Of a stretch of 64,000 bases of DNA, positions 1 through 9,483 are shown in pieces. Made by a program: the position numbers and the translations under genes. Source of the stretch: Methanococcus voltae PS (GTDB taxonomy: Archaea; AGJL01; Methanococci; Methanococcales; Methanococcaceae); the NCBI RefSeq assembly GCF_024807035.1, contig NZ_JANUCQ010000001.1, positions 186,001 to 250,000 of the forward strand, read 5' to 3'. Position 1 is the stretch's first letter. Every line of letters starts with the position of its first letter. Under the pieces are notes generated by a model. That model worked only from the letters and a program-made list of their open reading frames with translations, made no database searches and was not told the origin of the DNA.

Positions 1-277
1 GACATCATTCCATGGAACGCCTACTCCGTTATCCGATATAATATTATGGAGTTATAACATTGTTTACGCTTCCGAAAAAGCTTTATTTAATTCGGCATTC
101 CGTAAAAAAGAAGATAATATATTAAAGTACCAAACTACGCGATTTAAGAAATGTTTAGGTGCATTTTGTGGTATGGCTTATATCGGAACGCCATTACCAT
201 TATTAGCAGGGGTAGCTGGTAATATGTATCTTAAAAGAAAAGCAAAGGCTAAGTATAGAGAAACCTATAGAATTTAA
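1..277 (+). CDS. C-terminal part of an unrecognised membrane protein (5' end outside window)
   Basis: An open frame enters the window at its left edge (codons from base 2) and runs about 91 codons to TAA at 275-277. I do not recognise the family. The visible part begins TSFHGTPTPLSD, contains a Lys/Arg-rich middle (AFRKKEDN, TTRFKKC), one hydrophobic stretch near its end (LGAFCGMAYIGTPLPLLAGV) and a very basic tail (LKRKAKAKYRETYRI). That pattern, a late membrane helix followed by a positive tail, suggests a membrane protein with a cytoplasmic C-terminus. A T-rich stretch at about 296-350 follows it and may terminate transcription. Codon use matches the neighbouring genes. Only the reading frame is well supported. 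Confidence 0.6.
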   Translation, partial: TSFHGTPTPLSDIILWSYNIVYASEKALFNSAFRKKEDNILKYQTTRFKKCLGAFCGMAYIGTPLPLLAGVAGNMYLKRKAKAKYRETYRI

Positions 278-378
278 CTAAAAAAGTAAATAATTAATTA
301 TTTTTATTATTTTAATATTATTTATCAATCTTTTTATTTTTTCAATTTATTTATATTGTAATTTAAAGAAAATTCGAA

Positions 379-1353
379 CTAGTTATGGACACATCCAATA
401 ATGTCACTCATTTTTAATTCTTTTTTAAGTAAATATTCGCTGATTTCATCGTTTATTTTGTTGAATATTTCGTATCCTCGGTAATAAACGCCTGTACCAA
501 CTTGAACAGCTGAAGCACCCGCCATCATAAATTCGATTGCGTCAGAACCTGTCGTAATACCTCCAACACCAATTATTGGAATTTCAACAGCCGAATATAT
601 ATCATATACATTCTTAATTGCAATAGGTTTGACAGCTTTTCCAGACATTCCGCCGTAAATATTTCCCAATATTGGCTTTTTGGATTCTATATCTATAACC
701 ATACCTGGACCAAGTGTATTAATAGCGGTAATACCATCAGCGCCCGCATCTTCAACGCTAGTAGCAATTTCTTTAATGTCTGTTACATTAGGTGTTAATT
801 TAGCTATTACTGGCACTTTTGTTACATTTTTAACTGTGGAAACAACTTTATGACTTAAATTACAATCTTGACCAATCGATGACCCATAACCACCACCTGC
901 ATGTGGGCAAGATATATTCAATTCAATTAAATCTACATGTTCGGCTATTGTTTCAGCAACTTTTTCAAATTCTTTTTCATTTTTGCCGTATATCGAACCT
1001 ATAACTTTTACATTTAAGTCTTTCATCTGTTTTCTAATATATTCTATTTCGTCAATATATTCGTCAATTCCAGGGTTAGGTAATCCCATGGCATTTAAGA
1101 ATCCACCCTCTACTTCAACCATAGTTGGGTTATTATGCCCAGGCTTTTTTTCAATTCCTATGGATTTTGTACATACTGCACCAGCCCCATTTTTAGCAAT
1201 TCTACGCATAGCAGAACCAGTTTCCCCCATAACACCTGCCGCTAGAAATACCGGGTTTTTGAAATCAATTCCAAATAAATTTAAATTTAAAATATCCTTT
1301 TTACCATTGGTATCGTTTATATTATTTTTATTATGCACACTAAATTTAGACAA
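379..1353 (-). CDS. pyrD: Dihydroorotate dehydrogenase, catalytic subunit (class 1B type)
   Basis: This enzyme oxidises dihydroorotate to orotate in pyrimidine synthesis, with FMN bound in a TIM barrel. The protein has 324 residues. It shows the N-terminal barrel start FKNPVFLAAGVMGETG (about 31-46), GGFLNAMGLPNPG, the catalytic loop ELNISCPH with Cys149 as the general base (Cys is typical of class 1, Ser of class 2), AKLTPNV, and the FMN-phosphate loops GGMSG and IGVGGI. Class 1B enzymes work with the electron-transfer subunit PyrK, and no pyrK lies beside this gene. It stands alone, pointing left, with the unknown partial gene convergent to it. The first 20 residues before NLNLFGIDF are polar and may be a lineage extension or a slightly early start. 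Confidence 0.93.
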   Translation of the reverse strand: MSKFSVHNKNNINDTNGKKDILNLNLFGIDFKNPVFLAAGVMGETGSAMRRIAKNGAGAVCTKSIGIEKKPGHNNPTMVEVEGGFLNAMGLPNPGIDEYIDEIEYIRKQMKDLNVKVIGSIYGKNEKEFEKVAETIAEHVDLIELNISCPHAGGGYGSSIGQDCNLSHKVVSTVKNVTKVPVIAKLTPNVTDIKEIATSVEDAGADGITAINTLGPGMVIDIESKKPILGNIYGGMSGKAVKPIAIKNVYDIYSAVEIPIIGVGGITTGSDAIEFMMAGASAVQVGTGVYYRGYEIFNKINDEISEYLLKKELKMSDIIGCVHN

Positions 1354-1687
1354 TATTTCACCTAATTAAAAAGTTTTAAACCTACAATTCTTACGATTTT
1401 ATAACTTATTTAATAAATTTAAATTTTAGTTATTATTTGTATTTATTTATATTGGAATTATTTATTTTTATAATTATTTGATAGGCCACTTCAAATATAA
1501 TAATTATTTTAATTATACGTATCTGTCCTCATAAAATATCAGTATATTTGAATAGATAATTACTTAAAGAATAATTTTTATAAATTATATTGAAACTAAC
1601 TTAACTATTTAGTAGATAATCCTATCTCAAAATTAAATATCGGTATTAATTTGTATATATTGCTAAATATTGTTAGAGAGGGGTATT

Positions 1688-1927
1688 ATGGATATGGAAG
1701 TGGAATCAAAAATGCGAAATATGGCAAATCATAAAACATGGTTGGATAAACTTGCTATCTTTTTGGTAATAATTGGGGGTTTAAACTGGGGGTTAGTGGG
1801 AGCACTAAACATAGACCTCGTACAAATTATTTCACTAGGTAACTCATTAGTAGCAAGAACTATTTATGTTCTAGTTGGTTTATCTGCCCTTTATATGATA
1901 TATTACGCATATAAAACAAGCCAATAA
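1688..1927 (+). CDS. DUF378-family small membrane protein
   Basis: A 79-residue protein with two predicted membrane helices: LAIFLVIIGGLNWGLVGA and a second hydrophobic segment around IYVLVGLSALYMIYYA. The conserved IGGLNWGLVG signature matches the DUF378 (YuzA-like) family, whose function is unknown. I place the start at ATG 1688 because GAGAGGGG lies just upstream (about 1676-1683); an upstream in-frame TTG at 1670 would add six residues and would itself overlap that ribosome-binding site. It stands alone on the plus strand, divergent from pyrD across about 330 AT-rich bases. Confidence 0.8.
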   Translation: MDMEVESKMRNMANHKTWLDKLAIFLVIIGGLNWGLVGALNIDLVQIISLGNSLVARTIYVLVGLSALYMIYYAYKTSQ

Positions 1928-2091
1928 TTTAAGAATAAATTAATATTGAAAATACTTAGAAAGTATTGATAATATTGGAATTATCGAATTATTGGAATAA
2001 ATATTGTATTTTAGATTTTTACATTTTTTTAACTTTTTTTTAGTTTTTAGCTTATGGTATTTAATTTTAGATTTAATTTTAGATTTAATTT

Positions 2092-2832
2092 TTAATCTTT
2101 AGTTTTATTTGAACCAATTACTTTATCTTTAAACACACACATAAGTGAATTAGCTTCTCTACCGCTTATAAAAGCTCTAGAAATTACTCTTTTAAATATA
2201 GTTTTACAAATTGGCTTTTTATGGTCTTGTATCAATGATTTATCTACGAAATCATTAAATATATTAAGTAATATGTCTTTATCTTCTTTTGACGCTTCTT
2301 TAACATTAGTATCGTAAGGTATGTTATCATCAATCTTTATATTGTATAATTCGTATAAAATAACAGCCACAGCATGCGATAAATTCATTATAGGATAATT
2401 AGAACAGGTAGGGATTGAAACTAACAAATCACAGAGTTCAACATCTTCATTTCTAAGTCCATCATCTTCCCTTCCAAAAACAATACCTATATTACCTTTA
2501 AGACTAATACTTTTTTCCGCTAATTTTCGAGGGGTCATTGGTATCCTTTTAATATTTTTATCCCCGCCAGAAACTGCGCCTGTTGTGGCTACAAGATAGT
2601 CTATATCAAAAGACGCTTCTTCAAGTGTTTTATAAAATTTGGCATTTTCCAGTATTTCTTTAGCATGAACAGCACGTATGAAGGCTTCATTATTCAAAAC
2701 TGTTTCCGGTTTTTCGTCATCTTTATTCTGGACTATTCTTAAGTCGTATGTATCAAAATTCATCATATTTCTTGCAATAGCCCCTAAATTTCCGCTATAT
2801 TTTGGATTTACAAGTATAACTGTAGTTTTCAT
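2092..2832 (-). CDS. trmJ: tRNA 2'-O-methyltransferase, TrmJ-like (SPOUT family)
   Basis: A SPOUT-fold RNA methyltransferase of 246 residues. The N-terminus VILVNPKYSGNLGAIARNM is motif 1 of the SpoU/TrmH group, IGIVFGREDDGLRNEDVELCD is motif 2 and SIPTCSNYPIMNLSHAVAVILYEL is motif 3, which holds the SAM-binding trefoil knot. This arrangement fits TrmJ, which methylates the 2'-OH of nucleotide 32 in tRNA using SAM. The C-terminal 90 residues are charged and helical, as in archaeal TrmJ. The start ATG follows a weak ribosome site. It is codirectional with ileS but separated by about 220 bases, so an operon is not evident. The exact target nucleotide is inferred from the family. Confidence 0.85.
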   Translation of the reverse strand: MKTTVILVNPKYSGNLGAIARNMMNFDTYDLRIVQNKDDEKPETVLNNEAFIRAVHAKEILENAKFYKTLEEASFDIDYLVATTGAVSGGDKNIKRIPMTPRKLAEKSISLKGNIGIVFGREDDGLRNEDVELCDLLVSIPTCSNYPIMNLSHAVAVILYELYNIKIDDNIPYDTNVKEASKEDKDILLNIFNDFVDKSLIQDHKKPICKTIFKRVISRAFISGREANSLMCVFKDKVIGSNKTKD

Positions 2833-3054
2833 AATTTCACGTTTTTAATTTCTAAAAATATAACTGATAATATAACACTAACATAGTATATCAATAATAT
2901 AATAACAATAATATAATAACAATAGTACTATTTGAATAAATCTATAAAATAATAAAAATGTATTTAAAATTTACAAAAAAAGTAAAAATTAAGTATTACT
3001 TGATTAAGTACCAAGTAATTAATTAAATATTAATTAATATTTAATTCAAGGGAA

Positions 3055-6000
3055 TTATTGGGAAATCCTTTTAACACTTATTTTTAAGTCGTATGTTTCT
3101 TCATTAGGCGTTTTAATGGTCCATTCCTGATTATATACTGATGAATCATTACTATCAATATCGGAATCACTTACAAAGTTTCCTCTAACTTCTTTAGCAA
3201 TTCTTGATAATAATTCTTCGTTAAATTCAATTCCTGAGTATAATACACTTATTTTTTCATTTACTTCTAAATCAAGGTCTTTTCTCATAGATTGAATTCT
3301 TCTAATTACTTCTCTTGCTAAACCTTCTTTAATCAATTCAGGTTTAATTTCATTGTGAATGTAGAAGTTTCCTTTTGAAAATTCAATACCTACGATATTT
3401 TCAGGAATTTCAACTCTAAATTCAACGTATTCAGGTTTAATTTCAAATTCACCCGTGTATGAACCGTTTTTAAGAGCGTCTTTTAATTCTTTTCCATCGA
3501 TTGAATTTATAAATTTAACTACTTTCGGAACATCACTTCTGAAAACTTTTCCAAGTTCTTTAAAGTTAGGTTTTACAATTATATTTCCTTCAAATTCTTT
3601 AAATTCAATTTCTTTGACATTACCTTGTTCTTTGATAATATAGTCATATTTTTCAACTGAATTTTTAATTTCTTCAGGTAATGTTATTTTGTAAATTGGG
3701 TACCTAAGAGTATATTTAATTTTATCCCTACCTCTTAATAAACCGTCTACAATTTCCCTAACTAATGAAATATCGTTTTCAAGTTCTTTATTAATCATTG
3801 ACTCGTCATATTCAATGTTTAACATTGAAATGCTTTCGGGCATGCCTAATTCTTCAAATTTAAGGTTTTGGTAAATCCTTTCGGAGATATGTGGAACTAC
3901 AGGCGCCATAACAGTTACTAACTTTAATAATACGTAGTATAATGTTTGGTAAACAGCTAATTTGTCCTTACTGTCTTTTTCTTGCCAGGTTCTATCTCTA
4001 ATTAATTTGATGTACCATCTACTTAAATCGTTCAATACGAAGTCTCTGATTGCCCAGGTGTATGTGTGTAAGAATGGTTGTTCAAGAGCTTCCTTGGAAG
4101 TTTTAACAAGTGAATTTACTTTACTTAATATCCATCTGTCTTCAACCCTACAGTTTTCAAGGTAATCCATATTTGGAACGAAATCATCAAGTGTCATGTA
4201 GTTTACAGAGAATGAATACGAGTTCCAGAGAGTGTTTAACATACTTCTAACTTCTTCAAGTTCGGAGTAAGCAAATCTTAAATCTTCCCAAGCTTTATTT
4301 GCACTTAAAAGGTAGAATCTAAGGATATCTGCACCGTACTTAGCAATAACATCGTCAGGGCTAACAATGTTACCAAGACTTTTACTCATCTTTTCTCCTT
4401 TTTCATCCAAGGTGAAACCGTGCATTAAACATTTTTTATATGGAATATCTCCAAATACAAGTTCGCTAAGTGCGTGTTGGGAGTAGAACCATTTTGTAAC
4501 TTGGTCGTGTCCTTCTGTAATGAAATCAGCTTTTTTAAGCTCTTTTGAACCAATACTTGCATATGGTGCAAGACCGCTATCATACCAAACGTCTAGAACA
4601 TCAGGTACTCTGCTCATAACTCCACCGCAAGAACATTTAATTTTAACCGGGTCTACGGATGGTTTATGAATATCATCGAGTTTTACCGGTTCGATTGACT
4701 TTTCTTCAAGTTCGGCAATACTTCCGATAACTTCGTATTTACCACATTCTTCACATACCCAAATAGGCAAAGGAATACCCCAGTATCTTTGTCTTGAAAT
4801 GTTCCAGTCGCCTACAAAGGTAACGCCGTTTACATATCTAGTTTCAACCCAATTAGGTGTCCACCCAACAGTTTTACCGTGTTCTATGATGCTATCTTTA
4901 ATTTTAGAGATTGATAAGAACCATTGTTCGGTTGACCTAAATAATAAAGGTGTTTTACATCTCCAGCAGTGCGGATATGAGTGTTTTGATTTACCATAGT
5001 TTACTAATAAATCTTTTTCAGATAGCAAGTCAACTATTTTTTCATCCATATCTTTAATGAATAAACCTTTCCAAATGGATTCTGTATATTTTCCATTGTC
5101 ATCTAATGGAGCGTAAGCAGGTAATCCGTATTTTGTACCAACTGCAAAGTCGTCTTCCCCAAATCCTGGAGCGGTGTGTACTAATCCAGTACCACCTTCA
5201 GTTGTCACGTGGTCGCCTTCTACAATCATGTGAGCATTTTCAAGTTCAGCGAATTCTTTCTGTCTTTCGTTTTCTTCCATAAATGGATGGATGTACTTTT
5301 TACCAACTAATTCACTACCTTTAAAGGTTTCTAATACATTGTATTCAAGTGTTTTACCTTGGTATTCTGCTGTATTGATAGCTTTTTTCATTACACTTTC
5401 AACTAGAGCTTCAGCAACAATCCAATTTTGTTTACTTGTTTCAGCAGTTTCGTTATCCGTTCTTATAACTTCTACTTTTGCATAATCGAACTCGTTTCCA
5501 ACAGCAACGAGTAAGTTTGAAGGTAAAGTCCATGGAGTAGTTGTCCAAATAACTATGTACTCATTTTCTGCATCTTTTAATTGGAATTTCACATAAGCTG
5601 AAGGGTCAACAACGTCTTTATATTCCCCCCTAACTTCGTGCTCAGCAAGTGAAGTCTCACATCTTGGGCACCAGTACCCAACTCTAAGGTCTTTTTCTAA
5701 AAGGTCTTTTTCGTGAGCTTTTTTAAGTGTCCACCAACCCATTTCCATGTATTCCTTTTTGATTGGCATGTACGCATTTTCCCAATCTAACCAAACACCC
5801 AAGTTTTTAAATTGCTTTTCCATGTTTGCTTTATGGGTAAGTGCAAATTCTTTACATTTATCAATGAATACTTGAGTTCCGATTTTTGTTTCAATATCTT
5901 TCTTTGACGAAAGTTTAAACTCGTTTTCAACTTTAACTTCGATAGGTAAACCGTGCATATCCCAGCCTGCCATATCTGAAACGTTAAAACCTTCCATTCT

Positions 6001-6216
6001 TTTAAATCTTAAAACAGTATCTTTTATAGTTTTATTCCAAGCAGTACCTAAATGTATGGCGCCGGAACAGTATGGGGGACCATCAACAAAATAATAATCC
6101 GGGTTATTAGCAGTTGCATTTAAAGCTTTAACTTTTTTATATATGTTGTTTTTTTCCCAAAATTCTTTAACGGACTTGTCCATTTCAACAAAATCTAGTC
6201 CACCTACTGATTTCAT
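3055..6216 (-). CDS. ileS: Isoleucyl-tRNA synthetase
   Basis: A class I aminoacyl-tRNA synthetase of about 1053 residues, the normal size for archaeal IleRS. It carries the HIGH-type motif PPYCSGAIHLGTAWN near the N-terminus, the editing CP1 region with WTTTPWTLPSN, the KMSKS motif in KGEKMSKSLGN, and the Ile-type anticodon-binding C-terminal region. Cys-containing pairs (CPRC, CWRC, CEEC, CSC) likely bind zinc. I start it at ATG 6216 because GGTGAT sits directly upstream; an in-frame GTG at 6225 lies inside that site. It is monocistronic as far as can be seen, with spacers on both sides. Confidence 0.97.
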   Translation of the reverse strand: MKSVGGLDFVEMDKSVKEFWEKNNIYKKVKALNATANNPDYYFVDGPPYCSGAIHLGTAWNKTIKDTVLRFKRMEGFNVSDMAGWDMHGLPIEVKVENEFKLSSKKDIETKIGTQVFIDKCKEFALTHKANMEKQFKNLGVWLDWENAYMPIKKEYMEMGWWTLKKAHEKDLLEKDLRVGYWCPRCETSLAEHEVRGEYKDVVDPSAYVKFQLKDAENEYIVIWTTTPWTLPSNLLVAVGNEFDYAKVEVIRTDNETAETSKQNWIVAEALVESVMKKAINTAEYQGKTLEYNVLETFKGSELVGKKYIHPFMEENERQKEFAELENAHMIVEGDHVTTEGGTGLVHTAPGFGEDDFAVGTKYGLPAYAPLDDNGKYTESIWKGLFIKDMDEKIVDLLSEKDLLVNYGKSKHSYPHCWRCKTPLLFRSTEQWFLSISKIKDSIIEHGKTVGWTPNWVETRYVNGVTFVGDWNISRQRYWGIPLPIWVCEECGKYEVIGSIAELEEKSIEPVKLDDIHKPSVDPVKIKCSCGGVMSRVPDVLDVWYDSGLAPYASIGSKELKKADFITEGHDQVTKWFYSQHALSELVFGDIPYKKCLMHGFTLDEKGEKMSKSLGNIVSPDDVIAKYGADILRFYLLSANKAWEDLRFAYSELEEVRSMLNTLWNSYSFSVNYMTLDDFVPNMDYLENCRVEDRWILSKVNSLVKTSKEALEQPFLHTYTWAIRDFVLNDLSRWYIKLIRDRTWQEKDSKDKLAVYQTLYYVLLKLVTVMAPVVPHISERIYQNLKFEELGMPESISMLNIEYDESMINKELENDISLVREIVDGLLRGRDKIKYTLRYPIYKITLPEEIKNSVEKYDYIIKEQGNVKEIEFKEFEGNIIVKPNFKELGKVFRSDVPKVVKFINSIDGKELKDALKNGSYTGEFEIKPEYVEFRVEIPENIVGIEFSKGNFYIHNEIKPELIKEGLAREVIRRIQSMRKDLDLEVNEKISVLYSGIEFNEELLSRIAKEVRGNFVSDSDIDSNDSSVYNQEWTIKTPNEETYDLKISVKRISQ

Positions 6217-6389
6217 TAAAATCACCTAATAATTTTTAATTATAATATATTAGTTATTTGCAATTGTAATATGTATAATAATTATAATAATTATAATAAT
6301 TATAATATTTGATTATACAAAAATATATTAATATTCTAAAAACTTATAATATTAAAAAAATAATATACTTAGTTTATTTACTATTTTTA

Positions 6390-6830
6390 TTATTTTTTGT
6401 TACCTTTATTTTTTTGTTTAGATTTTGTATTTTTTTCAGATTTTTCAGATTTTTTACCGTTTTCTTCATCTTCGTTATCAAGTATGGCTTTACTTTTATA
6501 GTATCCTTTTAACATGGGCATCTTAGGAAAATCGTCAATTAAGAAAGAATAAGGTTCGTGTCTTTCGCTAAGTATTACAATGTGTGCAGGAGGGTGTATT
6601 TTCCTAATCCTGTCGATTGAACGTGGGGCATTCTCTTCAATTTTTACAAGACAAGCTTTTTTACAAGGTTTTTTAATATTTCCAACGATGTATTCTAAAA
6701 TTTCATCAGCAGCTTCTGGTACCATGATTCTTGGTTTTCCAACAATCGTTAGTTTAGCGTGCCTATGTACATCTGCTAAGGCGTTTTTTATTTTTTCGTA
6801 GCTGTCTCCCCTTATAAGTAACAATACCAT
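6390..6830 (-). CDS. Methanogen-conserved protein, DUF356-like
   Basis: A 146-residue soluble protein beginning MVLLLIRGDSYEKIKNALADV. The sequence resembles what I remember of DUF356, a methanogen-restricted family of unknown function; that match is from memory. Visible points are a pair of Cys in IKKPCKKACLVKIEE, the motif RIRKIHPPAHIVILSERHE, and a Lys/Glu/Ser-rich low-complexity tail of about 30 residues after YYKSKAILD. I choose ATG 6830 since GGTGA lies seven bases upstream; an upstream TTG at 6872 would add 14 residues and has no ribosome site. No operon partner is visible. Confidence 0.7.
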   Translation of the reverse strand: MVLLLIRGDSYEKIKNALADVHRHAKLTIVGKPRIMVPEAADEILEYIVGNIKKPCKKACLVKIEENAPRSIDRIRKIHPPAHIVILSERHEPYSFLIDDFPKMPMLKGYYKSKAILDNEDEENGKKSEKSEKNTKSKQKNKGNKK

Positions 6831-7149
6831 TCTTTTCACCGTGTTTAGTTCGATTAAGCGAAATAAAATCAATTTTATTTCTTCTTAACCCTATATAAAA
6901 ATAAAGTAATACAATATAAAAAATAAAAATAAAAATAAAAAATATTAAATAAATCATTTCTATTTTAATCTTATACTATTTTATTTTCAATATTCAAATT
7001 TATTTAACTATATTAAGTATGTCTAAATATTTTTAACTATGTATTAGTTTATTTATCTTTGGAATTTTATATATAAAATACTTGCTATTATTCTGCTAAA
7101 TTGCATTAGTGTATTGTTAATTTATGTTTAAATTATATTAAAATTTTAC
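6831..7149. other. Intergenic spacer, no gene seen
   Basis: About 320 bases, strongly A/T-rich, with runs such as alternating AAAAATAAAAATAAAAA near 6920-6945. I see no open frame with a ribosome-binding site, no tRNA and no convincing hairpin. It should hold the promoter of the minus-strand gene at 6390-6830. Confidence 0.5.
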
Positions 7150-8298
7150 CTATTCATAGTCTAAAGAGTTTTCAAGAATTTTTACATTTCTAGGGTAGTA
7201 TTCAATATAATTGGAAATATCTTCGCTACTTATTCTTGCCTCTAATTTTGTAAGTGTTCTATCATTGCTATTTTTAGTAAATCCGTAAGGCAGTGCTTTT
7301 TTAAGCTCTTCAATACTTTCGTAATGTTCTGAACGAGAATGTATTGTATTAGCCATTTTTTCGGGAATTATATTTCGAATATCGTATTTATCATTATTAA
7401 CAGTATCTAAAATCCTATCTTCGTATCTTTTTAAAATTATTTCGTCCATACCATAATTTTTGAATAGGTTTTCAATAATCTCAATCGTAGTATCTGGAAC
7501 CATATTTTTTAAAATATCGAAATTTCCATTGTAAATTCCTTCACGTATTTTTGTACCACTAATACCTTCAATTCGTTCTAAAAATTTGAATTTTGGTTCG
7601 TAGTTATTAAGTACTTTTCTAAGTTTATGAATGGTGTATGACATAGAAGCTATTACGTAGTTGTCTATTTCTAATTTTTCCCCTAAAACTTCACCTGTTT
7701 CTATGCAGGATATTTTATAGGGCTTTATTTTTATATGGTGCCCATCTATAATGCAGGATATTACTTTATTCATTGTTTGCTCTTCTATATATCCTCTAGG
7801 TATCACTTCGCCCCCTAATTTATAAAACATCCTAATTAAACACTGTACGTACTGACCTGAGCCCATAATTCCCATTGGTGGACCTTCTACAACTAAGTCT
7901 GCACCTGCTTTAATTGCCATTTTAGCACGTATTTCACGATTTAATAAATAAGGAACCCCCCTACCGCTTCTTTCAAGAGGTCCAGGAACAACACAGATAA
8001 ATATTCCAAATTTCTTTGCAAAATCCATGCAATATTTATGTCCGTTATGTAATGGGTTATATTCGGTAAAATCAACAACAATAGAATCGCCTTTATATCC
8101 GTTACCTGCACCCAATGCATCGTTTTTTTCATTTTTAAAAGCTTTAAGTTCTTCAATAATTTCGTTTAGTTTGGAGTCTGATTTTAAATTTATTTTTGAT
8201 TCCTTTTTTAAATTTTTAGCACAACTGGCATCATCAATGATATTATTTCTATCTTTCTCATAATTTTCAAAATTTTTCAAATTAAAGTCCATATCCAT
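7150..8298 (-). CDS. HIGH-superfamily nucleotidyltransferase, TmcAL/UPF0348-like
   Basis: A 382-residue protein of the HIGH nucleotidyltransferase superfamily. After a polar, probably disordered N-terminal extension of about 70 residues comes [23 protein letters not shown], which resembles the EYNPFHNGH start of bacterial TmcAL (YlbM). [21 protein letters not shown] matches the TmcAL KxxMAxxxGADLVIELP segment, and [10 protein letters not shown] is the second nucleotide-binding motif. TmcAL uses ATP and acetate to make N4-acetylcytidine in the tRNA-Met wobble position. Archaeal UPF0348 members are placed in the same family, but their activity is not known to me, so the substrate is inferred. 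ATG 8298 follows GGAG at nine bases; a TTG at 8313 overlaps that site. Confidence 0.65.
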   Translation of the reverse strand: MDMDFNLKNFENYEKDRNNIIDDASCAKNLKKESKINLKSDSKLNEIIEELKAFKNEKNDALGAGNGYKGDSIVVDFTEYNPLHNGHKYCMDFAKKFGIFICVVPGPLERSGRGVPYLLNREIRAKMAIKAGADLVVEGPPMGIMGSGQYVQCLIRMFYKLGGEVIPRGYIEEQTMNKVISCIIDGHHIKIKPYKISCIETGEVLGEKLEIDNYVIASMSYTIHKLRKVLNNYEPKFKFLERIEGISGTKIREGIYNGNFDILKNMVPDTTIEIIENLFKNYGMDEIILKRYEDRILDTVNNDKYDIRNIIPEKMANTIHSRSEHYESIEELKKALPYGFTKNSNDRTLTKLEARISSEDISNYIEYYPRNVKILENSLDYE

Positions 8299-8422
8299 AA
8301 TATCTAACTCCAAACTTTATATATTTTTATTTAATCCGACTATGTATTGTTTATTTTATTTTTAATCATAATATGTCTAAATATCTCGGTTATACATTGA
8401 ATAGCTATTTATATAGACAAAA

Positions 8423-8438
8423 CCGAAACATTTATATA
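8423..8438 (+). promoter_or_regulatory. Archaeal promoter (BRE plus TATA box) for the tRNA-Val pair
   Basis: CCGAAA (8423-8428) is a good B-recognition element and TTTATATA (8431-8438) a textbook Methanococcus box A. A TTGCAATT initiator-like sequence lies about 25 bases downstream (around 8459), leaving roughly 25 bases of leader before the first tRNA-Val. Confidence 0.8.
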
Positions 8439-8484
8439 CTATAATTGCCTTTGTTATTTTGCAATTAATTTGATGAAATAAATG

Positions 8485-8561
8485 GGACCTATGGTCTAGT
8501 TGGCTATGACATCGCCCTTACAAGGCGAGGGTCGCCGGTTCGAATCCGGCTAGGTCCACCA
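8485..8561 (+). tRNA. tRNA-Val (anticodon UAC), copy 1
   Basis: A full cloverleaf is visible: acceptor stem GGACCTA paired with TAGGTCC, discriminator A and an encoded CCA end. The anticodon stem TCGCC/GGCGA encloses loop CTTACAA, giving anticodon TAC (valine, reading GUA and other GUN codons). The T arm is GCCGG-TTCGAAT-CCGGC. No intron is present. Confidence 0.97.
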
Positions 8562-8611
8562 TTTTATAAATAGAATATTCACATAATTGCAAACAATAAA
8601 TAAGCAAAAGA

Positions 8612-8688
8612 GGACCTATGGTCTAGTTGGCTATGACATCGCCCTTACAAGGCGAGGGTCGCCGGTTCGAATCCGGCTAGGTCCACCA
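8612..8688 (+). tRNA. tRNA-Val (anticodon UAC), copy 2
   Basis: This repeats the first copy base for base over the mature tRNA, including the encoded CCA, after a 50-base AT-rich spacer that carries no obvious TATA box. The two are therefore probably transcribed together from the promoter upstream of copy 1 and cut apart by tRNA processing. Confidence 0.97.
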
Positions 8689-8814
8689 TTTTTATTTTAG
8701 GCGAATATATTTATTAATTTAAATATATAAATTAATTATTTTTTAAAACTAAATTTTAAACTATAAACTAAAATGATTAAAAAATTAAAAATAGTATGCT
8801 AGTTTAGCAACTAA

Positions 8815-9483
8815 TTAGTTTCTTTTTTCGTTGATATTAGTTCTTATATAGTTAGCAACTTCATCAAATCCAATATCTTTCTTAACGGCAGTTAATAAAA
8901 CATCCATTTCAGGATTTATTATTTTTGCATCAGCTTCCATCTTTTTAGGGTCTGCTTCAACTGCTTCAGCAAGGTCTATTTTGTTAATAATTGTTAAATT
9001 AGCTGTTTTAAATATTTCAGGGTGTTTTTCAACAGTATCGTCACCTTCGGTGGCACTAACTACAACTATTCTTTTATGAGTTCCCAAATCAAAATCTGTA
9101 GGGCATATTAAATTACCCACATTTTCAATAAATACGATATCTATGTCTTTTAAATCTAAGTCTCCTAGGCTATGACCGATTTGGTGTGCATCTAAGTGGC
9201 ATTCTTTGCCTGTATTTAATGGAATTACTTTAGCGCCATGCTTTTCCATTCTACCAGCATCGAATTTTGCAATTACATCTCCTGCAATGCAAGCGACATT
9301 ATAGTCTCCTTTTAGATTTTCAATTAATTTTTCAATTAATAATGTTTTACCACTACCAATTGCCCCCATAAAGTCAAAAGCCACGACATTGTTTTCTTTT
9401 AATAAATTTCTGTTCTTATCGGCATTTTTTTTGTTCGCTTTTAATAAATCTTTCCCAACTGTCAAAACATCAACAAAGTGCAA
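8815..9483 (-). CDS. hypB: Hydrogenase/urease nickel incorporation GTPase HypB
   Basis: HypB is the GTPase that helps insert nickel into the active site of NiFe hydrogenases. The 222-residue protein has Walker A GAIGSGKT (40-47), the metal-binding pair Cys95-His96 in GKECHLDAH, Cys127 in NLICPTDF, and INKIDLAE for guanine recognition. It lacks the His-rich N-terminal nickel store of some bacterial HypB. The start is TTG at 9483, with GGTGAT closely upstream; no ATG is better placed. Its usual partner hypA is not adjacent here. It is divergent from wtpB across about 390 bases. Confidence 0.95.
   Translation of the reverse strand: MHFVDVLTVGKDLLKANKKNADKNRNLLKENNVVAFDFMGAIGSGKTLLIEKLIENLKGDYNVACIAGDVIAKFDAGRMEKHGAKVIPLNTGKECHLDAHQIGHSLGDLDLKDIDIVFIENVGNLICPTDFDLGTHKRIVVVSATEGDDTVEKHPEIFKTANLTIINKIDLAEAVEADPKKMEADAKIINPEMDVLLTAVKKDIGFDEVANYIRTNINEKRN

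Noticed and set aside
983-1369. A 128-codon plus-strand frame over pyrD
   Set aside because: Antisense to the catalytic and substrate motifs of pyrD; composition typical of a shadow.
6265-6310. Repeated AATTATAATAATTATA near the ileS start as an operator
   Set aside because: Simple AT-rich slippage sequence; dyad symmetry is expected by chance at this composition.
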